Assembly: GCF_000934745.1 (NCBI RefSeq)
Contig: NZ_JYNO01000001.1
Location: 682,001 to 746,000 of the forward strand
Direction: 5' to 3'
Length of the DNA: 64,000 bases
Origin: Desulfonatronum thioautotrophicum
GTDB taxonomy: Bacteria; Desulfobacterota; Desulfovibrionia; Desulfovibrionales; Desulfonatronaceae
Shown here: positions 8,697 through 17,171 of the stretch, piece by piece
Position numbering within the stretch: position 1 is the first letter of the stretch
Layout of the letters: the number at the start of each line of letters is the position of its first letter
Translations under genes and position numbers: made by a program
Notes under the pieces: generated by a model
Database searches by the model: none
Seen by the model: the letters and a program-made list of their open reading frames with translations, nothing else
What the model was told of the DNA's origin: nothing

Positions 8697-10166
8697 CTAG
8701 AAAATGAAGTAGATGAATGGGTTGTAGGCCTGAGTCGCCAGAACGGCCACGGAGAGCAACAGCAGGGCCACGATAATCACCGTCTTGGCCGGGGAAATGG
8801 CTCTGGTCCAGTCCCAGGTTTGGGGACAGGACCAAGTGACCACGGCGGCCAGCAGGAACGTGCCCAGGTAGTAGGGTTGGTAGACGAGACCATTCAGTAG
8901 TCCGGCGTTTGCGATGGCCTCCGGCCCGACCTGGACCAGGCCGAACATGGTCCCCAGGTAGGTCAGGGCCGAGGGCAGGTCAGCGGACCGGAAGAAGACC
9001 CAGGTGATGACCACCAGGACAAAGGTGAAGGCGATCTGTACCGCGTCGGGCAGGCGGTGATATAGGCTGGCTTTGCCCCGGATCCGTTCCAAGCCCAGGA
9101 GCAGACCGTGCAGCGCCCCCCAGATCACGAAGGTCCAGGCCGCGCCGTGCCACAAGCCGCCCAGAAGCATGACCAGGGCCAGGTTGATGGCCGTGCGTCG
9201 GGGACCTTTTTTGTTGCCGCCCAGAGGGATGTACAGGTAATCCCGCAGCCAGGTGGACAGCGAGATGTGCCAGCGTCGCCAGAATTCGGTGATGGATTTT
9301 GAGAGATACGGCGAATCAAAGTTCTTGGGAAAGACGAAGCCCAGCATCAGGCCCAGACCAATGGCCATGTCCGAGTAGGCGCTGAAGTCGAAATAGATCT
9401 GGAAGGCGTAGGCCGCGGCCCCGTACCAGGCCTGGACCGTGGTTATGGCCGCGGCATCGAAGATGGTGTCCGCCACCTTGCCGCAGGGGTTGGCCAAAAG
9501 GATCTTCTTGGCCAGTCCCAGACTGACGAAGGCCACGCCCCGGGCGAACTTTTCCAGGGTGTGGGCGCGATGCAGGAGCTGGTCCGCCACCTCCCGAAAG
9601 CGAATAATCGGCCCAGCCACCAGTTGCGGGAACATGGACACGTAGCAGGCGAAGTCGATGAAGTTGCGCAGGGCCCTGGCCTGACCGCGATAGATGTCGA
9701 TGGAATAGCTCATGGACTGGAAAGTATAAAAGCTGATCCCCAGTGGTAGAGTAATCCGCAAGGCTGTTTCCAGTTGCAGGCCGTGCAGACCCATCCAGCC
9801 CAGAAGCAGGTCGTAGTTCTCCACGGCAAAGTTGAAGTACTTGAAAAAGCCCAGCAGGGAGAGGTTGGTCAGGATGGACACGGCCAGGGCGATTTTTTGG
9901 GCGCGAGTGCGCGGACCGTTCGGCTCCAGTTCCTGGATAGGGCGTGGATCGAGAAAGGGTCGCCGCCCGGCCATGACCAGGCCGCAAAAATAATCCACCA
10001 CCGTGGACGTCAGCAGGATGAGAACGAAAAGCGGGTTGGCCCAGCCATAAAATGCATAGCTGAGGATGGTCAGTCCCAGGTGCTTGCCCCGCCTGGGAAG
10101 AAGGTAATAGGCGAAGAGGGCGAAGGGCAGGAAATAGAAAAGAAAAATGTGGGAGCTGAAAACCAT
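8697..10166 (-). CDS. algI: MBOAT acyltransferase, AlgI family
   Basis: 489-residue polytopic membrane protein. It has the MBOAT hallmarks: PLGISFYTFQSMSYSIDIYRG (141-161), FPQLVAGPIIRF (179-190), FWRRWHISLSTWLRDYLYIPLGG (295-317) and LWHGAAWTFVIWGALHG with H340 and H353, the conserved histidines. AlgI-type proteins pass acetyl groups from a cytoplasmic donor across the inner membrane to periplasmic SGNH transferases; two candidate partners are encoded immediately downstream. No alginate polymerase or epimerase gene is in the window, so the polysaccharide is unknown. Length is normal for AlgI. Confidence 0.93.
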   Translation of the reverse strand: MVFSSHIFLFYFLPFALFAYYLLPRRGKHLGLTILSYAFYGWANPLFVLILLTSTVVDYFCGLVMAGRRPFLDPRPIQELEPNGPRTRAQKIALAVSILTNLSLLGFFKYFNFAVENYDLLLGWMGLHGLQLETALRITLPLGISFYTFQSMSYSIDIYRGQARALRNFIDFACYVSMFPQLVAGPIIRFREVADQLLHRAHTLEKFARGVAFVSLGLAKKILLANPCGKVADTIFDAAAITTVQAWYGAAAYAFQIYFDFSAYSDMAIGLGLMLGFVFPKNFDSPYLSKSITEFWRRWHISLSTWLRDYLYIPLGGNKKGPRRTAINLALVMLLGGLWHGAAWTFVIWGALHGLLLGLERIRGKASLYHRLPDAVQIAFTFVLVVITWVFFRSADLPSALTYLGTMFGLVQVGPEAIANAGLLNGLVYQPYYLGTFLLAAVVTWSCPQTWDWTRAISPAKTVIIVALLLLSVAVLATQAYNPFIYFIF

Positions 10167-10195
10167 GCTGCGGGTGACGCGCCAGTGAAGGCGCG

Positions 10196-11299
10196 CTATT
10201 CAAACTTGTCGTAATAGATGTTTGGCTCTTGGATGTCGTGCTGTCTGAGGGCGTCGACACAGGCGTCGATCAGGCTGGAGGAGCCACAGAGGTAGGCTTC
10301 AAAAGGTTTGGCGTCCGGGATGTACTTGGGCAGAACCGCCGGAATTCGGCCGCGTTCACCCTGCCAGTTCGAGTTGGCGTCTTCTCTGGTCAGGCAGGGA
10401 ACGTACTTGAAGTTCGGCAGTTCCTTTTCCAGAGCAAAGAGTTCTTTGGTGAAGAACAGGTCATCCTGGTTGCGGCCGCTGAAAAAATAGAACGCCTTGC
10501 GGTTGTCGCCGCGTTCACGCATTTCGCGCAGGATGCTCCAGATCGGGGCCATGCCGCTGCCTCCGGCCAGGAATACCGCCGGGGCTTTGGTGTCGGTCAA
10601 TTGAAACTCTCCAAATGGGCCGCTGAGAAAAACTTCCTGGTTTTCCTTGAGGTGTTCGAAGACCCAGGTGGTGCAGATGCCCTCCGGAACCTTGCGGATG
10701 ATCACTTCCACATGCCGGTCATCCGAGGGAATAGAAGAGATGGAGTAGGCGCGCATAACGGCATCCCGGCCGGCATATTCCTGGGATTCCAGCTGGATGT
10801 ACTGTCCGGCCACGAATTCGATGGATTCCGGCTCGATCAAGGCGATGCGCAACTCGACAATGTCGTAGGTCAGATTTCGCTTTTGCACCAGCTTGCCTCG
10901 GAAGCGCTTTGCCAGAAACAACTCCTCCGGGATGGCCAGTTTGATGTCCTGGCGGACCTTGACTTGGCAGGAAAGGCGGACGTTCTCCTTGATATCTTCA
11001 GGGGAGAGGTAGGGCTCCTCCACCGGGCCGATCATCCCCCCTCCTTCAAAAACCTGGACCTTGCAGTAGGCGCAACTTCCCCGTCCGCCGCAGGCCGAGG
11101 GTATGAAGATGTCGTTGTTCGCCAAGCTGGAAAGCAGGGTGGAGCCGCCGTTGACGACCAGCGTCTTCTTGCCGTCGTTGATATCCAGGGTGCAGGAGCC
11201 GTAATTCAGGATGCGGCGTTCGGCGAAAACGAGCAACAGGGCCAGGAAGAGGGTCATGACGGCCAGAAAGCCGACGGCGAGACCGATGGAGAGAATCAT
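10196..11299 (-). CDS. nqrF: Na+-translocating NADH:quinone oxidoreductase subunit F (NqrF)
   Basis: 367 residues with three domains in the NqrF order. There is an N-terminal membrane anchor (1-26), then a ferredoxin-like [2Fe-2S] domain with C70-x5-C76-x2-C79 (ACGGRGSCAYCK) and C111. A flavodoxin-reductase module follows, with the FAD motif RAYSISS at 183-189 and the NAD-binding FLAGGSGMAPIWS. NqrF takes electrons from NADH into the Na+-pumping NQR complex in the inner membrane. It is about 40 residues shorter than the Vibrio protein. It follows nqrE with a ~100-bp gap. The subunits A-D that normally precede nqrE are not here, so partners must be elsewhere or the pair is solitary. Confidence 0.92.
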   Translation of the reverse strand: MILSIGLAVGFLAVMTLFLALLLVFAERRILNYGSCTLDINDGKKTLVVNGGSTLLSSLANNDIFIPSACGGRGSCAYCKVQVFEGGGMIGPVEEPYLSPEDIKENVRLSCQVKVRQDIKLAIPEELFLAKRFRGKLVQKRNLTYDIVELRIALIEPESIEFVAGQYIQLESQEYAGRDAVMRAYSISSIPSDDRHVEVIIRKVPEGICTTWVFEHLKENQEVFLSGPFGEFQLTDTKAPAVFLAGGSGMAPIWSILREMRERGDNRKAFYFFSGRNQDDLFFTKELFALEKELPNFKYVPCLTREDANSNWQGERGRIPAVLPKYIPDAKPFEAYLCGSSSLIDACVDALRQHDIQEPNIYYDKFE

Positions 11300-11401
11300 G
11301 CGATTTTGTAGGGGAGTATGGTATGTGATTTATTTGGATGGGTGCTCTTCCGGCTGCCACTGCGAGACGGTGGCAACCAGAAGACACTGGGAGTAGCGGG
11401 G

Positions 11402-12010
11402 TCAGATGCGAATCATCCCGGAAAAGCCGACAAAGGCCAAGGACATGATCCCGATGACGATCAGGGTGATTCCGGGGCCGGCAAGTCCCCGCGGCAAGGC
11501 TTGCTCATTGATTTTTTCACGGATGCCGCCGATGATCCCGATGGCCAGAGCCCAGCCGGCACCGGCACCAGCACCATAGGCCAACGTCTGGAGAAAATTG
11601 TAGGGGGTGCCCAGCATGAACAGGGACACCCCGAGGATGGCGCAATTGACCGTGATCAGCGGCAAAAAAATCCCCAGAGCATTGTACAGCCCCTCGGAGA
11701 TGCGCTCCACGACCATTTCAACGAATTGGACAAACGCGGCGATGACCACGATGAAGACGATCAGCCGCAGATATTCCAGCTCCAGGGGCACAAGCAGATA
11801 CCGGTAGACCAGGTAATTCAACCCGGACGTGCAGGTGGTCACGAAAATGACTGCGGCACCCAGGCCAAGACTGGTGTCCACCTTCTTGGAGACGCCCAGA
11901 ACCGAGCACATCCCCAGAAAGCGGGTCAGCAGGATATTGTCCGTGAAGGCCGCGGATATGAATATGAGCATGACCGGAGCTAAGCCGGTCAGGTTGGCGG
12001 CGTCTTCCAT
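11402..12010 (-). CDS. nqrE: Na+-translocating NADH:quinone oxidoreductase subunit E (NqrE; RnfA homologue)
   Basis: 202 residues from the ATG at 12008-12010. That start is preceded by GAGGAGA at good spacing, whereas a longer frame to 12043 has no such site. Six hydrophobic helices are visible. FLGMCSVLGVSKKV (C35) and YNALGIFLPLITVNCAILG (C123) carry the two conserved cysteines that bind the intramembrane iron centre shared with NqrD. The FLGMC..VSKKV signature fits NqrE better than RnfA, although the families are close. It lies between a phenylacetate-CoA-ligase-like gene and nqrF; nqrA-D are absent from this locus. Confidence 0.88.
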   Translation of the reverse strand: MEDAANLTGLAPVMLIFISAAFTDNILLTRFLGMCSVLGVSKKVDTSLGLGAAVIFVTTCTSGLNYLVYRYLLVPLELEYLRLIVFIVVIAAFVQFVEMVVERISEGLYNALGIFLPLITVNCAILGVSLFMLGTPYNFLQTLAYGAGAGAGWALAIGIIGGIREKINEQALPRGLAGPGITLIVIGIMSLAFVGFSGMIRI

Positions 12011-12165
12011 GCAGTTCTCCTCAGGCGCAAGCCGGTTCAGCAAAGCTTAGACCGGCTCGGTTCGTCTTGCAAGCGCGAGTCATACGGGATGTTCCATAGG
12101 GGTGCTGGGCCTAGTGGGGCAAGAAAAACTCCTTTGCCGAAAAAAACATCTGTCGCTGACGCGCT

Positions 12166-13467
12166 CTATTTCCCGTCTTTGTAGGTTCGTTGATCCACCA
12201 GCGCCGGGGCACCCTCGGGCAGTCCCTGATTCTGGGCAAGAATCGTCACCTCGGGGCGCAGCTTCAAGTTTTCCTGGAAGACAATCTGAAGCCTGGAGGG
12301 ATCCAGAGATGTCTCCGCGTTGAGGCCGGCTTTTTCGCACAGTTCGAGATGCAGTTCCAGGCGATCCTTGCCCTTGGGGTTGGAAACCACCACCTGCCAA
12401 CGGGCGACCTGGGGAAAGCGACAGAGGACCTGGCTCACCTGGTGCGGGTAGATGAACTGCCCCTTGACCTTGGCCGTATCGTCGGCCCGGCCCAGGATAC
12501 CGGCGAGCTTGGGTGCGGTGCGTCCACATGCGCAGGGCTCCGTGACCAGGCGGGACAGGTCGCCGGTGGCGAAGCGGACGAGCGGATACACAGGATTGAA
12601 CGGGGTGACCACCACCTCGCCGATGTCTCCGGCCGGCAGGGGCTCCCCGGTTTTGGGGTCGCAGATTTCCACAAGGCACCGGGATGAGAGGTGCATTCCA
12701 CCCAGAGCAGGACATTCGTAGGCAATGCAGCCCAGGTCGGCGGTTCCATAGCCCTGGCGGACCAGCATGTCGAAGCTGGATTCCAGATCCTGTCGAACGG
12801 TCTCGGTCAATCGTTCCGCCGCGACAAATGCGGTGCGCAACTGGAAATCCGTTTTCGGATTCATGCTTTGGGCCTCGGCCTTGTCCCGAATGATCTTCAG
12901 AAAGCTGGCCATACCCACAAAACCCGTCACAGGCCAACAGGTCATGATCTCAATCTGCTGCATGGTGTTGCCCGGGCCGGCGGGAATGACCGCGCAGCCC
13001 AGTTCGCGCAGAGGCTCCTCCAGCATCAGCCCGGCCGGTGTCAGGTGGTATCCGAACGTCATCTGGACCAGGTCGGATTGCCGAAAGCCCGCGGCATAAA
13101 AAGCTTCGGTCCAGCCCCAGAAATCTTTTCCGCGGCCTTCAGGGTCGGCGATGGGCCCGGGGGAAAAATAGAGACGCTGCAGATCGCCCAGCTCCATGGT
13201 CAGCAGGCCGCCCAAACGTGGACCGGAACGTTGCAGGTCAATCAACTGTTTCTTGCGCAGCACTGGAATCCGCGGCCAGTCTTCCGGGGAACGCAAATCA
13301 TCAGGCTTCAATCCGGCGCCTTCCATCCTGACCTTGAGGGCCGGGGCTGCATCCCAAGCCTCGTGGGCCAGCTTCACCGCAACCCGCCACTTGCGCTCAC
13401 GGCGTTTTTCCTCGGGTTCCTGTTCCAGATCATGATATATGCCGCTTCGTCGTCGCACGTCGTCCAT
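12166..13467 (-). CDS. Phenylacetate-CoA ligase family (PaaK-like) adenylate-forming enzyme
   Basis: 433 residues, normal for PaaK. Recognisable parts are YFSPGPIADPEGRGKDFWGW (100-119, the nucleotide-loop position), the GYGTADLG-type core motif, EVVVTPFNPVYPLVRFATGDL, the CACGRTAPKLAGILGRADD hinge and the C-terminal VKGQFIYPHQV domain. These enzymes activate an aryl or acyl acid with ATP and join it to CoA. The usual T-S-G-T-T-G loop of PaaK is replaced by S-P-G-P-I-A-D-P, so this belongs to a divergent branch and its substrate is uncertain. The window also encodes IorAB, which makes aryl-acetyl-CoA from arylpyruvate; a shared aromatic acid metabolism is a reasonable inference. GGAGG lies upstream of the ATG. 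Confidence 0.82.
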   Translation of the reverse strand: MDDVRRRSGIYHDLEQEPEEKRRERKWRVAVKLAHEAWDAAPALKVRMEGAGLKPDDLRSPEDWPRIPVLRKKQLIDLQRSGPRLGGLLTMELGDLQRLYFSPGPIADPEGRGKDFWGWTEAFYAAGFRQSDLVQMTFGYHLTPAGLMLEEPLRELGCAVIPAGPGNTMQQIEIMTCWPVTGFVGMASFLKIIRDKAEAQSMNPKTDFQLRTAFVAAERLTETVRQDLESSFDMLVRQGYGTADLGCIAYECPALGGMHLSSRCLVEICDPKTGEPLPAGDIGEVVVTPFNPVYPLVRFATGDLSRLVTEPCACGRTAPKLAGILGRADDTAKVKGQFIYPHQVSQVLCRFPQVARWQVVVSNPKGKDRLELHLELCEKAGLNAETSLDPSRLQIVFQENLKLRPEVTILAQNQGLPEGAPALVDQRTYKDGK

Positions 13468-13738
13468 AGCGTTGTTCCTCCAAACTGTTCAGATATCGTT
13501 CGCTGCTTCAGCGAAACAGGTCAAGGCGCTCCGACCTGGAAGACCTGCCGGTGTTCGCGATAACTGGTTACCGTGAATGAGGCGATTATTCAATCACTGC
13601 CGTAAAGACGGGTATAAACAATATTGCAAAGATATTTTAATTCGGGCAAAGATGCCCCCAAGCGTGCATGATCTGGTCATGTCTATGATTCATTGCGGCA
13701 CATAACGTTCTTCTGGCAAAAAGGGTAGCCCTTCAAGC
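13468..13738. other. Divergent intergenic region
   Basis: 271 bp separate the minus-strand PaaK-like gene from the plus-strand TRAP operon. It must contain two divergent promoters. No clear sigma-54 or operator motif could be assigned and no short gene was seen. Confidence 0.5.
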
Positions 13739-14281
13739 ATGTTTCACCAAACAGCCGTTGTCATCGACCGCTTCGGAGCCGTGTTGAACTGGATCACGGA
13801 ACGGGTCTGTGCATTGCTGGTGGCGGCGATGGTGGGGATCATCTGGTGGGGGGTGATCACGCGTTATTTTATCGGATCTGGGGGCATCTGGACCGAGGAA
13901 CTGTCCCGCTACGTGATGATCTGGGCCGCGTTGTTGGCCGTGCCCGTGGGGGCTTACCGCCGGGAGCATATTGGACTGGATATCCTGTTCCGCTTTTTTC
14001 CCAAAAAAATGCAAAAGCCCTTCCGGGCTCTGCTGGATCTGGTGGGCTTCGCCTTCTTCCTGTTCCTGACCGTCTACGGCATCGGCATGACCCAGACCGG
14101 AGCCTCCCAGTTTGCCACGATTTTCGGGATGACCATGCTTGTGCCTTTTGCCTCGGTTCCGGTCAGCGCGGGTTTGACCTGCGTTCAGATCCTGGTGGCC
14201 ATGATCCGGGATCTGGCTGATCTGCCGCCCCCCCTGTTTTCCATGTCCGCCCCGAACATGGCCGCGGAGGAAAAACCATGA
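13739..14281 (+). CDS. dctQ: TRAP transporter small permease (DctQ family)
   Basis: 180 residues with four hydrophobic helices. It includes the family pattern GGIWTEELSRYVMIWAALLAVPVGAYRREHIGLDIL (about 43-80). DctQ is the small integral membrane subunit of tripartite ATP-independent periplasmic transporters, which take up organic acids with a Na+ or H+ gradient. Its end overlaps the dctM start by four bases (ATGA). The order Q-M-P means the binding-protein gene is last. Confidence 0.93.
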   Translation: MFHQTAVVIDRFGAVLNWITERVCALLVAAMVGIIWWGVITRYFIGSGGIWTEELSRYVMIWAALLAVPVGAYRREHIGLDILFRFFPKKMQKPFRALLDLVGFAFFLFLTVYGIGMTQTGASQFATIFGMTMLVPFASVPVSAGLTCVQILVAMIRDLADLPPPLFSMSAPNMAAEEKP

Positions 14282-15561
14282 TTCTCGTGGCCACGGTGTT
14301 TTTCGGACTGCTCCTGCTGGGCCTGCCCATCGGCTTCACCCTGGGCATCGCCGGGGTGGTCGGGCTGTTGCAAATTGGTGGAGAGGCCTTTCTGACCATG
14401 GCACCCAAGCGCTTCTTTGAAGGCCTGGACCTGTTCACCTTCATGGCCATGCCCTTTTTCATCCTGGCCGGGGAGATCATGAACCGTTCCGGGATCACGG
14501 AGCGGCTGGCCCATTTTGCCGATGCTCTGGTGGGCTATTTGCGCGGCGGGTTGGCCCATTCCAACATGGTCGCCTCGGTACTCTTCGCCGGAATGACCGG
14601 GGCCGCGGTGTCCGATACCGCCGCTTTTGGCAACACGCTGGTCCCGGCCATGGTCAAGAAAGGCTACCCTCGACCCTTTGCCTGCGCCGTAACCGTGGCC
14701 GGATCAATCATCGGGCCGACCATTCCGCCGTCCAATCTGATGGTGATTTACGGCTCGCTGATGGGTGTATCCATCGCCGGGTTGTTTGCCGCCGGAATCC
14801 TGCCGGGCCTGTTGATCTGTCTGCTGTGCATGGCCCTGATTGCGGCCATGGGCAAGCGCTGGAATCTGCCCAAGGGCGAGGGCGGCCCAAGCTTGTGGAA
14901 CATCCTGAGGGCCTTCAAGGACAGCATTCTGGCCTTGCTTATGCCGGCCATCATTCTGGGCGGCATTCTGGGCGGCATCGTCACGCCCACCGAGGCCGCG
15001 GCCATCGCCGTCTTCTATGCCCTGTTCATCGCCATCGTCATCTATCGTACCCTGTCCATTCAGGATATCCTGGAAATGCTCATCCGTACGGCCCGGATCA
15101 CCGGAGTGGTCTTCCTGATCATTGCCTCGGCTTCGATTCTGAGCTGGTGGATGACCTTCATGCAGATCCCCCAGGCCATCGCCGCCTTCTTCCTGACCGT
15201 ATCCTCGGAACCGCACGTGATCATCGCCATGATCCTGGGCCTGCTCCTGATCATTGGGATGTTCATGGACATCAACGCGGCCTTGATCATCCTGGCTCCG
15301 GTCCTTGTCCCGTTGACCCAGGCCATCGGCATGCACCCGGTCCACGCCGGGGTGATGATCGTCCTGGCCTTGAATATTTCCCTGATGACCCCACCCGTGG
15401 GGGCGTGTCTGTTCGTGCTGTCTTCGGTTACCGGGGAGAAAATCGAACGGATCACCATGTCCCTGTGGCCCTTCCTGCTCTTGCAGGTAGCGATTTTGTT
15501 CTGCATCGCCTATTTTGAAAGTTTGACCATGTTCATTCCCCGACTGCTTTTAGGTATGTAG
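14278..15561 (+). CDS. dctM: TRAP transporter large permease (DctM family)
   Basis: 427 residues and about 12 hydrophobic helices. Typical DctM segments are LPIGFTLGIAGVVGL, FTFMAMPFFILAGEIMNRSGI, GGLAHSNMVASVLFAGMTGAAVSDTAA, GSIIGPTIPPSNLMVIYG, GGIVTPTEAAAIAV and LNISLMTPPVGACLFV. It is the translocating subunit of the TRAP transporter with DctQ and DctP. Length is normal. The start is translationally coupled to dctQ. Confidence 0.95.
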   Translation: MILVATVFFGLLLLGLPIGFTLGIAGVVGLLQIGGEAFLTMAPKRFFEGLDLFTFMAMPFFILAGEIMNRSGITERLAHFADALVGYLRGGLAHSNMVASVLFAGMTGAAVSDTAAFGNTLVPAMVKKGYPRPFACAVTVAGSIIGPTIPPSNLMVIYGSLMGVSIAGLFAAGILPGLLICLLCMALIAAMGKRWNLPKGEGGPSLWNILRAFKDSILALLMPAIILGGILGGIVTPTEAAAIAVFYALFIAIVIYRTLSIQDILEMLIRTARITGVVFLIIASASILSWWMTFMQIPQAIAAFFLTVSSEPHVIIAMILGLLLIIGMFMDINAALIILAPVLVPLTQAIGMHPVHAGVMIVLALNISLMTPPVGACLFVLSSVTGEKIERITMSLWPFLLLQVAILFCIAYFESLTMFIPRLLLGM

Positions 15562-15702
15562 GTGGGAAAAAAGGATTCGGAAATCAGGATTCAGGAGCCG
15601 GAATGCGCGAGTCGGGAGATGATCGGAGTGCTGGTGGATGGCTTGCATTATTTTTGGATAGGCGACGTTAGGCATAACCTAAATCTGAATGGAGGAGATG
15701 CG

Positions 15703-16749
15703 ATGAAAACGAGGACAAGCTTGTTCGTGGCGATCTTGGCACCCTTGCTGGCCCTGGTGTTGACCCTGGGTGTCGTGCCTCAGGCCGAGGCCCAGAAAAC
15801 CATCAGGTTGCACCATTTGAACAACGACGACCCCTTGGACAATGCCACCGGAGCCATGGCCACGGTGTTCAAAAGCCTGGTGGAAGCCGGGACCAATGGT
15901 GAAATCCGGGTCCAGACCTTTCCCAACGGTCAGCTGGGCAAGGACAATGAGGTTCTGCAGCAGGTCCGGGCCGGAGTGATCGAGATGGGCATCCACACCG
16001 TGGGCGGTTTTGCCACGATTTATCCGATGATGGGCATCATCGACGTGCCCTTCGCTTTTCCGGACATCGCCGCCACTTATGAAGTGTTCGACGGCCCCTT
16101 TGGCCAGAAGTTCGCTGCGGACATGGAAGCCAAGACCGGATTGAAAATCCTGGGCTTCGGGGATTCCGGCGGCTTTTTTCACTTTTCCAACTCCCGCCGG
16201 CCCATCACCACCCCGGCGGACATGCAGGGCCTGAAGATCCGGACCATGACCCTGGACACCCACCAGGCACTGATCAACTCCCTGGGCGGCCAGCCCGCGC
16301 CCATCGCCTGGGCCGAACTTTACACCGCCCTGCAAACCGGTGTCGCCGACGGCCAGATGAACCCCATCCCGATCATCGCCTTTGCCAAGTTCGAGGAAGT
16401 GCAGAAATATCTCAGCCTGACCGGACACCTTTTCGCCCCCTATGTCTGGGCCGTGAACATGAACTTCTGGAACTCCCTCTCCGAGCAGGAGCAGACCATC
16501 ATCCAGAACGCCGCCACCTCCGCCATCGTGGCCGGCCGCGGCATCTCCCGGATCATCGAAGCATCGGAACGCGGCCTGCCCGCCCTGTCCAAAAGGATGG
16601 AAGTCAACGCCCTGACCCCCGAACAAAAAGCCGAATTCCAGGCCCAGGCCATGCCCGCCGTGAAGCAAATCATCGCCGACAAGCACGGCGAGGAAGGCGT
16701 GGCCATGATGAATGCTTTTTTGGAGGCTATCGAGCAGGTTGGCAGGTAG
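15703..16749 (+). CDS. dctP: TRAP transporter periplasmic solute-binding protein (DctP family)
   Basis: 348 residues from the ATG at 15703, chosen because GGAGGAG lies 6-12 bases upstream and a clean signal peptide follows (about 1-29, ending AEA-Q). The frame is open to 15562 but that part looks non-coding. Family features are TFPNGQLGKDNEVLQQVRAG, VDVPFAF-type (IIDVPFAFPDIA) and MQGLKIRTM, which includes the conserved arginine that binds the substrate carboxylate, plus WAELYTALQTGVADGQMNP. The ligand is unknown. The proximity of ygeY/ygeW suggests an organic acid or amino-acid derivative, but this is inference only. Confidence 0.94.
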   Translation: MKTRTSLFVAILAPLLALVLTLGVVPQAEAQKTIRLHHLNNDDPLDNATGAMATVFKSLVEAGTNGEIRVQTFPNGQLGKDNEVLQQVRAGVIEMGIHTVGGFATIYPMMGIIDVPFAFPDIAATYEVFDGPFGQKFAADMEAKTGLKILGFGDSGGFFHFSNSRRPITTPADMQGLKIRTMTLDTHQALINSLGGQPAPIAWAELYTALQTGVADGQMNPIPIIAFAKFEEVQKYLSLTGHLFAPYVWAVNMNFWNSLSEQEQTIIQNAATSAIVAGRGISRIIEASERGLPALSKRMEVNALTPEQKAEFQAQAMPAVKQIIADKHGEEGVAMMNAFLEAIEQVGR

Positions 16750-16775
16750 AGCGACGCATTTCAATCAGATGCTGG

Positions 16776-16806
16776 GCGCGTTCGGTAAACCGAACGCGCT
16801 TTTTTT
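16776..16806 (+). terminator. Rho-independent terminator of the TRAP operon
   Basis: An 11-bp perfect stem (GCGCGTTCGGT / ACCGAACGCGC, arms 16776-16786 and 16789-16799) is followed by TTTTTTT. Confidence 0.92.
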
Positions 16807-16844
16807 CCGACCTCTGGGTGTACGCTTCACGTCGTGGTTGACAA

Positions 16845-16886
16845 AATGGCCCGCATGTTGGCATGTTGTCCAACATGCGGGCCATT
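16845..16886. promoter_or_regulatory. 16-bp palindrome at the start of the TumE gene
   Basis: AATGGCCCGCATGTTG (16845-16860) is perfectly inverted at 16871-16886 with a 10-base centre, and covers the likely TumE start codons. Its position suggests an operator for autorepression by the HTH antitoxin, or an mRNA hairpin that hides the start. There is no T-run, so it is not a terminator. Confidence 0.55.
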
Positions 16887-17171
16887 CAAATATTTCGCCG
16901 TCGAGTTGTCCTTGCAGTTGACGCTTTTATTGATGTGGTCGCCTGGAAGGTTCCCGAGCCCGTCCCGCCTTCGACGCATCGGTTTAAATATCGGTTGGCC
17001 TATGTTGTGACCGGAGCATGCGTTGTGAGGTTCGACAATGAGCGAGGAAAGGGAGACCATTGCCATATTGATGGACTGGAACTGCCGTACACATTTATAA
17101 ATTCCGACCAACTTATGGCGGATTTTCAAGCCGCCGTTGCGAGGTGGAATCATGAACACAGTCGTTCTTGA
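16875..17171 (+). CDS. TumE-family toxin (DUF6516) of a toxin-antitoxin pair
   Basis: 98 residues from the ATG at 16875; an ATG four codons upstream (16863) is also possible. The sequence matches the small TumE/DUF6516 family: a WKVPEPVP segment, then HRFKYRLAYVV and VRFDNERGKGDHCHIDG, and a C-terminal LMADFQAAV helix. It overlaps the downstream antitoxin gene by 20 bases. Toxin-before-antitoxin order with overlap is usual for this family. Family assignment is from recognition of the conserved pattern. Confidence 0.75.
   Translation: MRAIQIFRRRVVLAVDAFIDVVAWKVPEPVPPSTHRFKYRLAYVVTGACVVRFDNERGKGDHCHIDGLELPYTFINSDQLMADFQAAVARWNHEHSRS

Noticed and set aside
13640-13738. A sigma-54 promoter upstream of the TRAP operon (GGCACATAACGTTC)
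   Set aside because: The -12 GC is missing at the required spacing.
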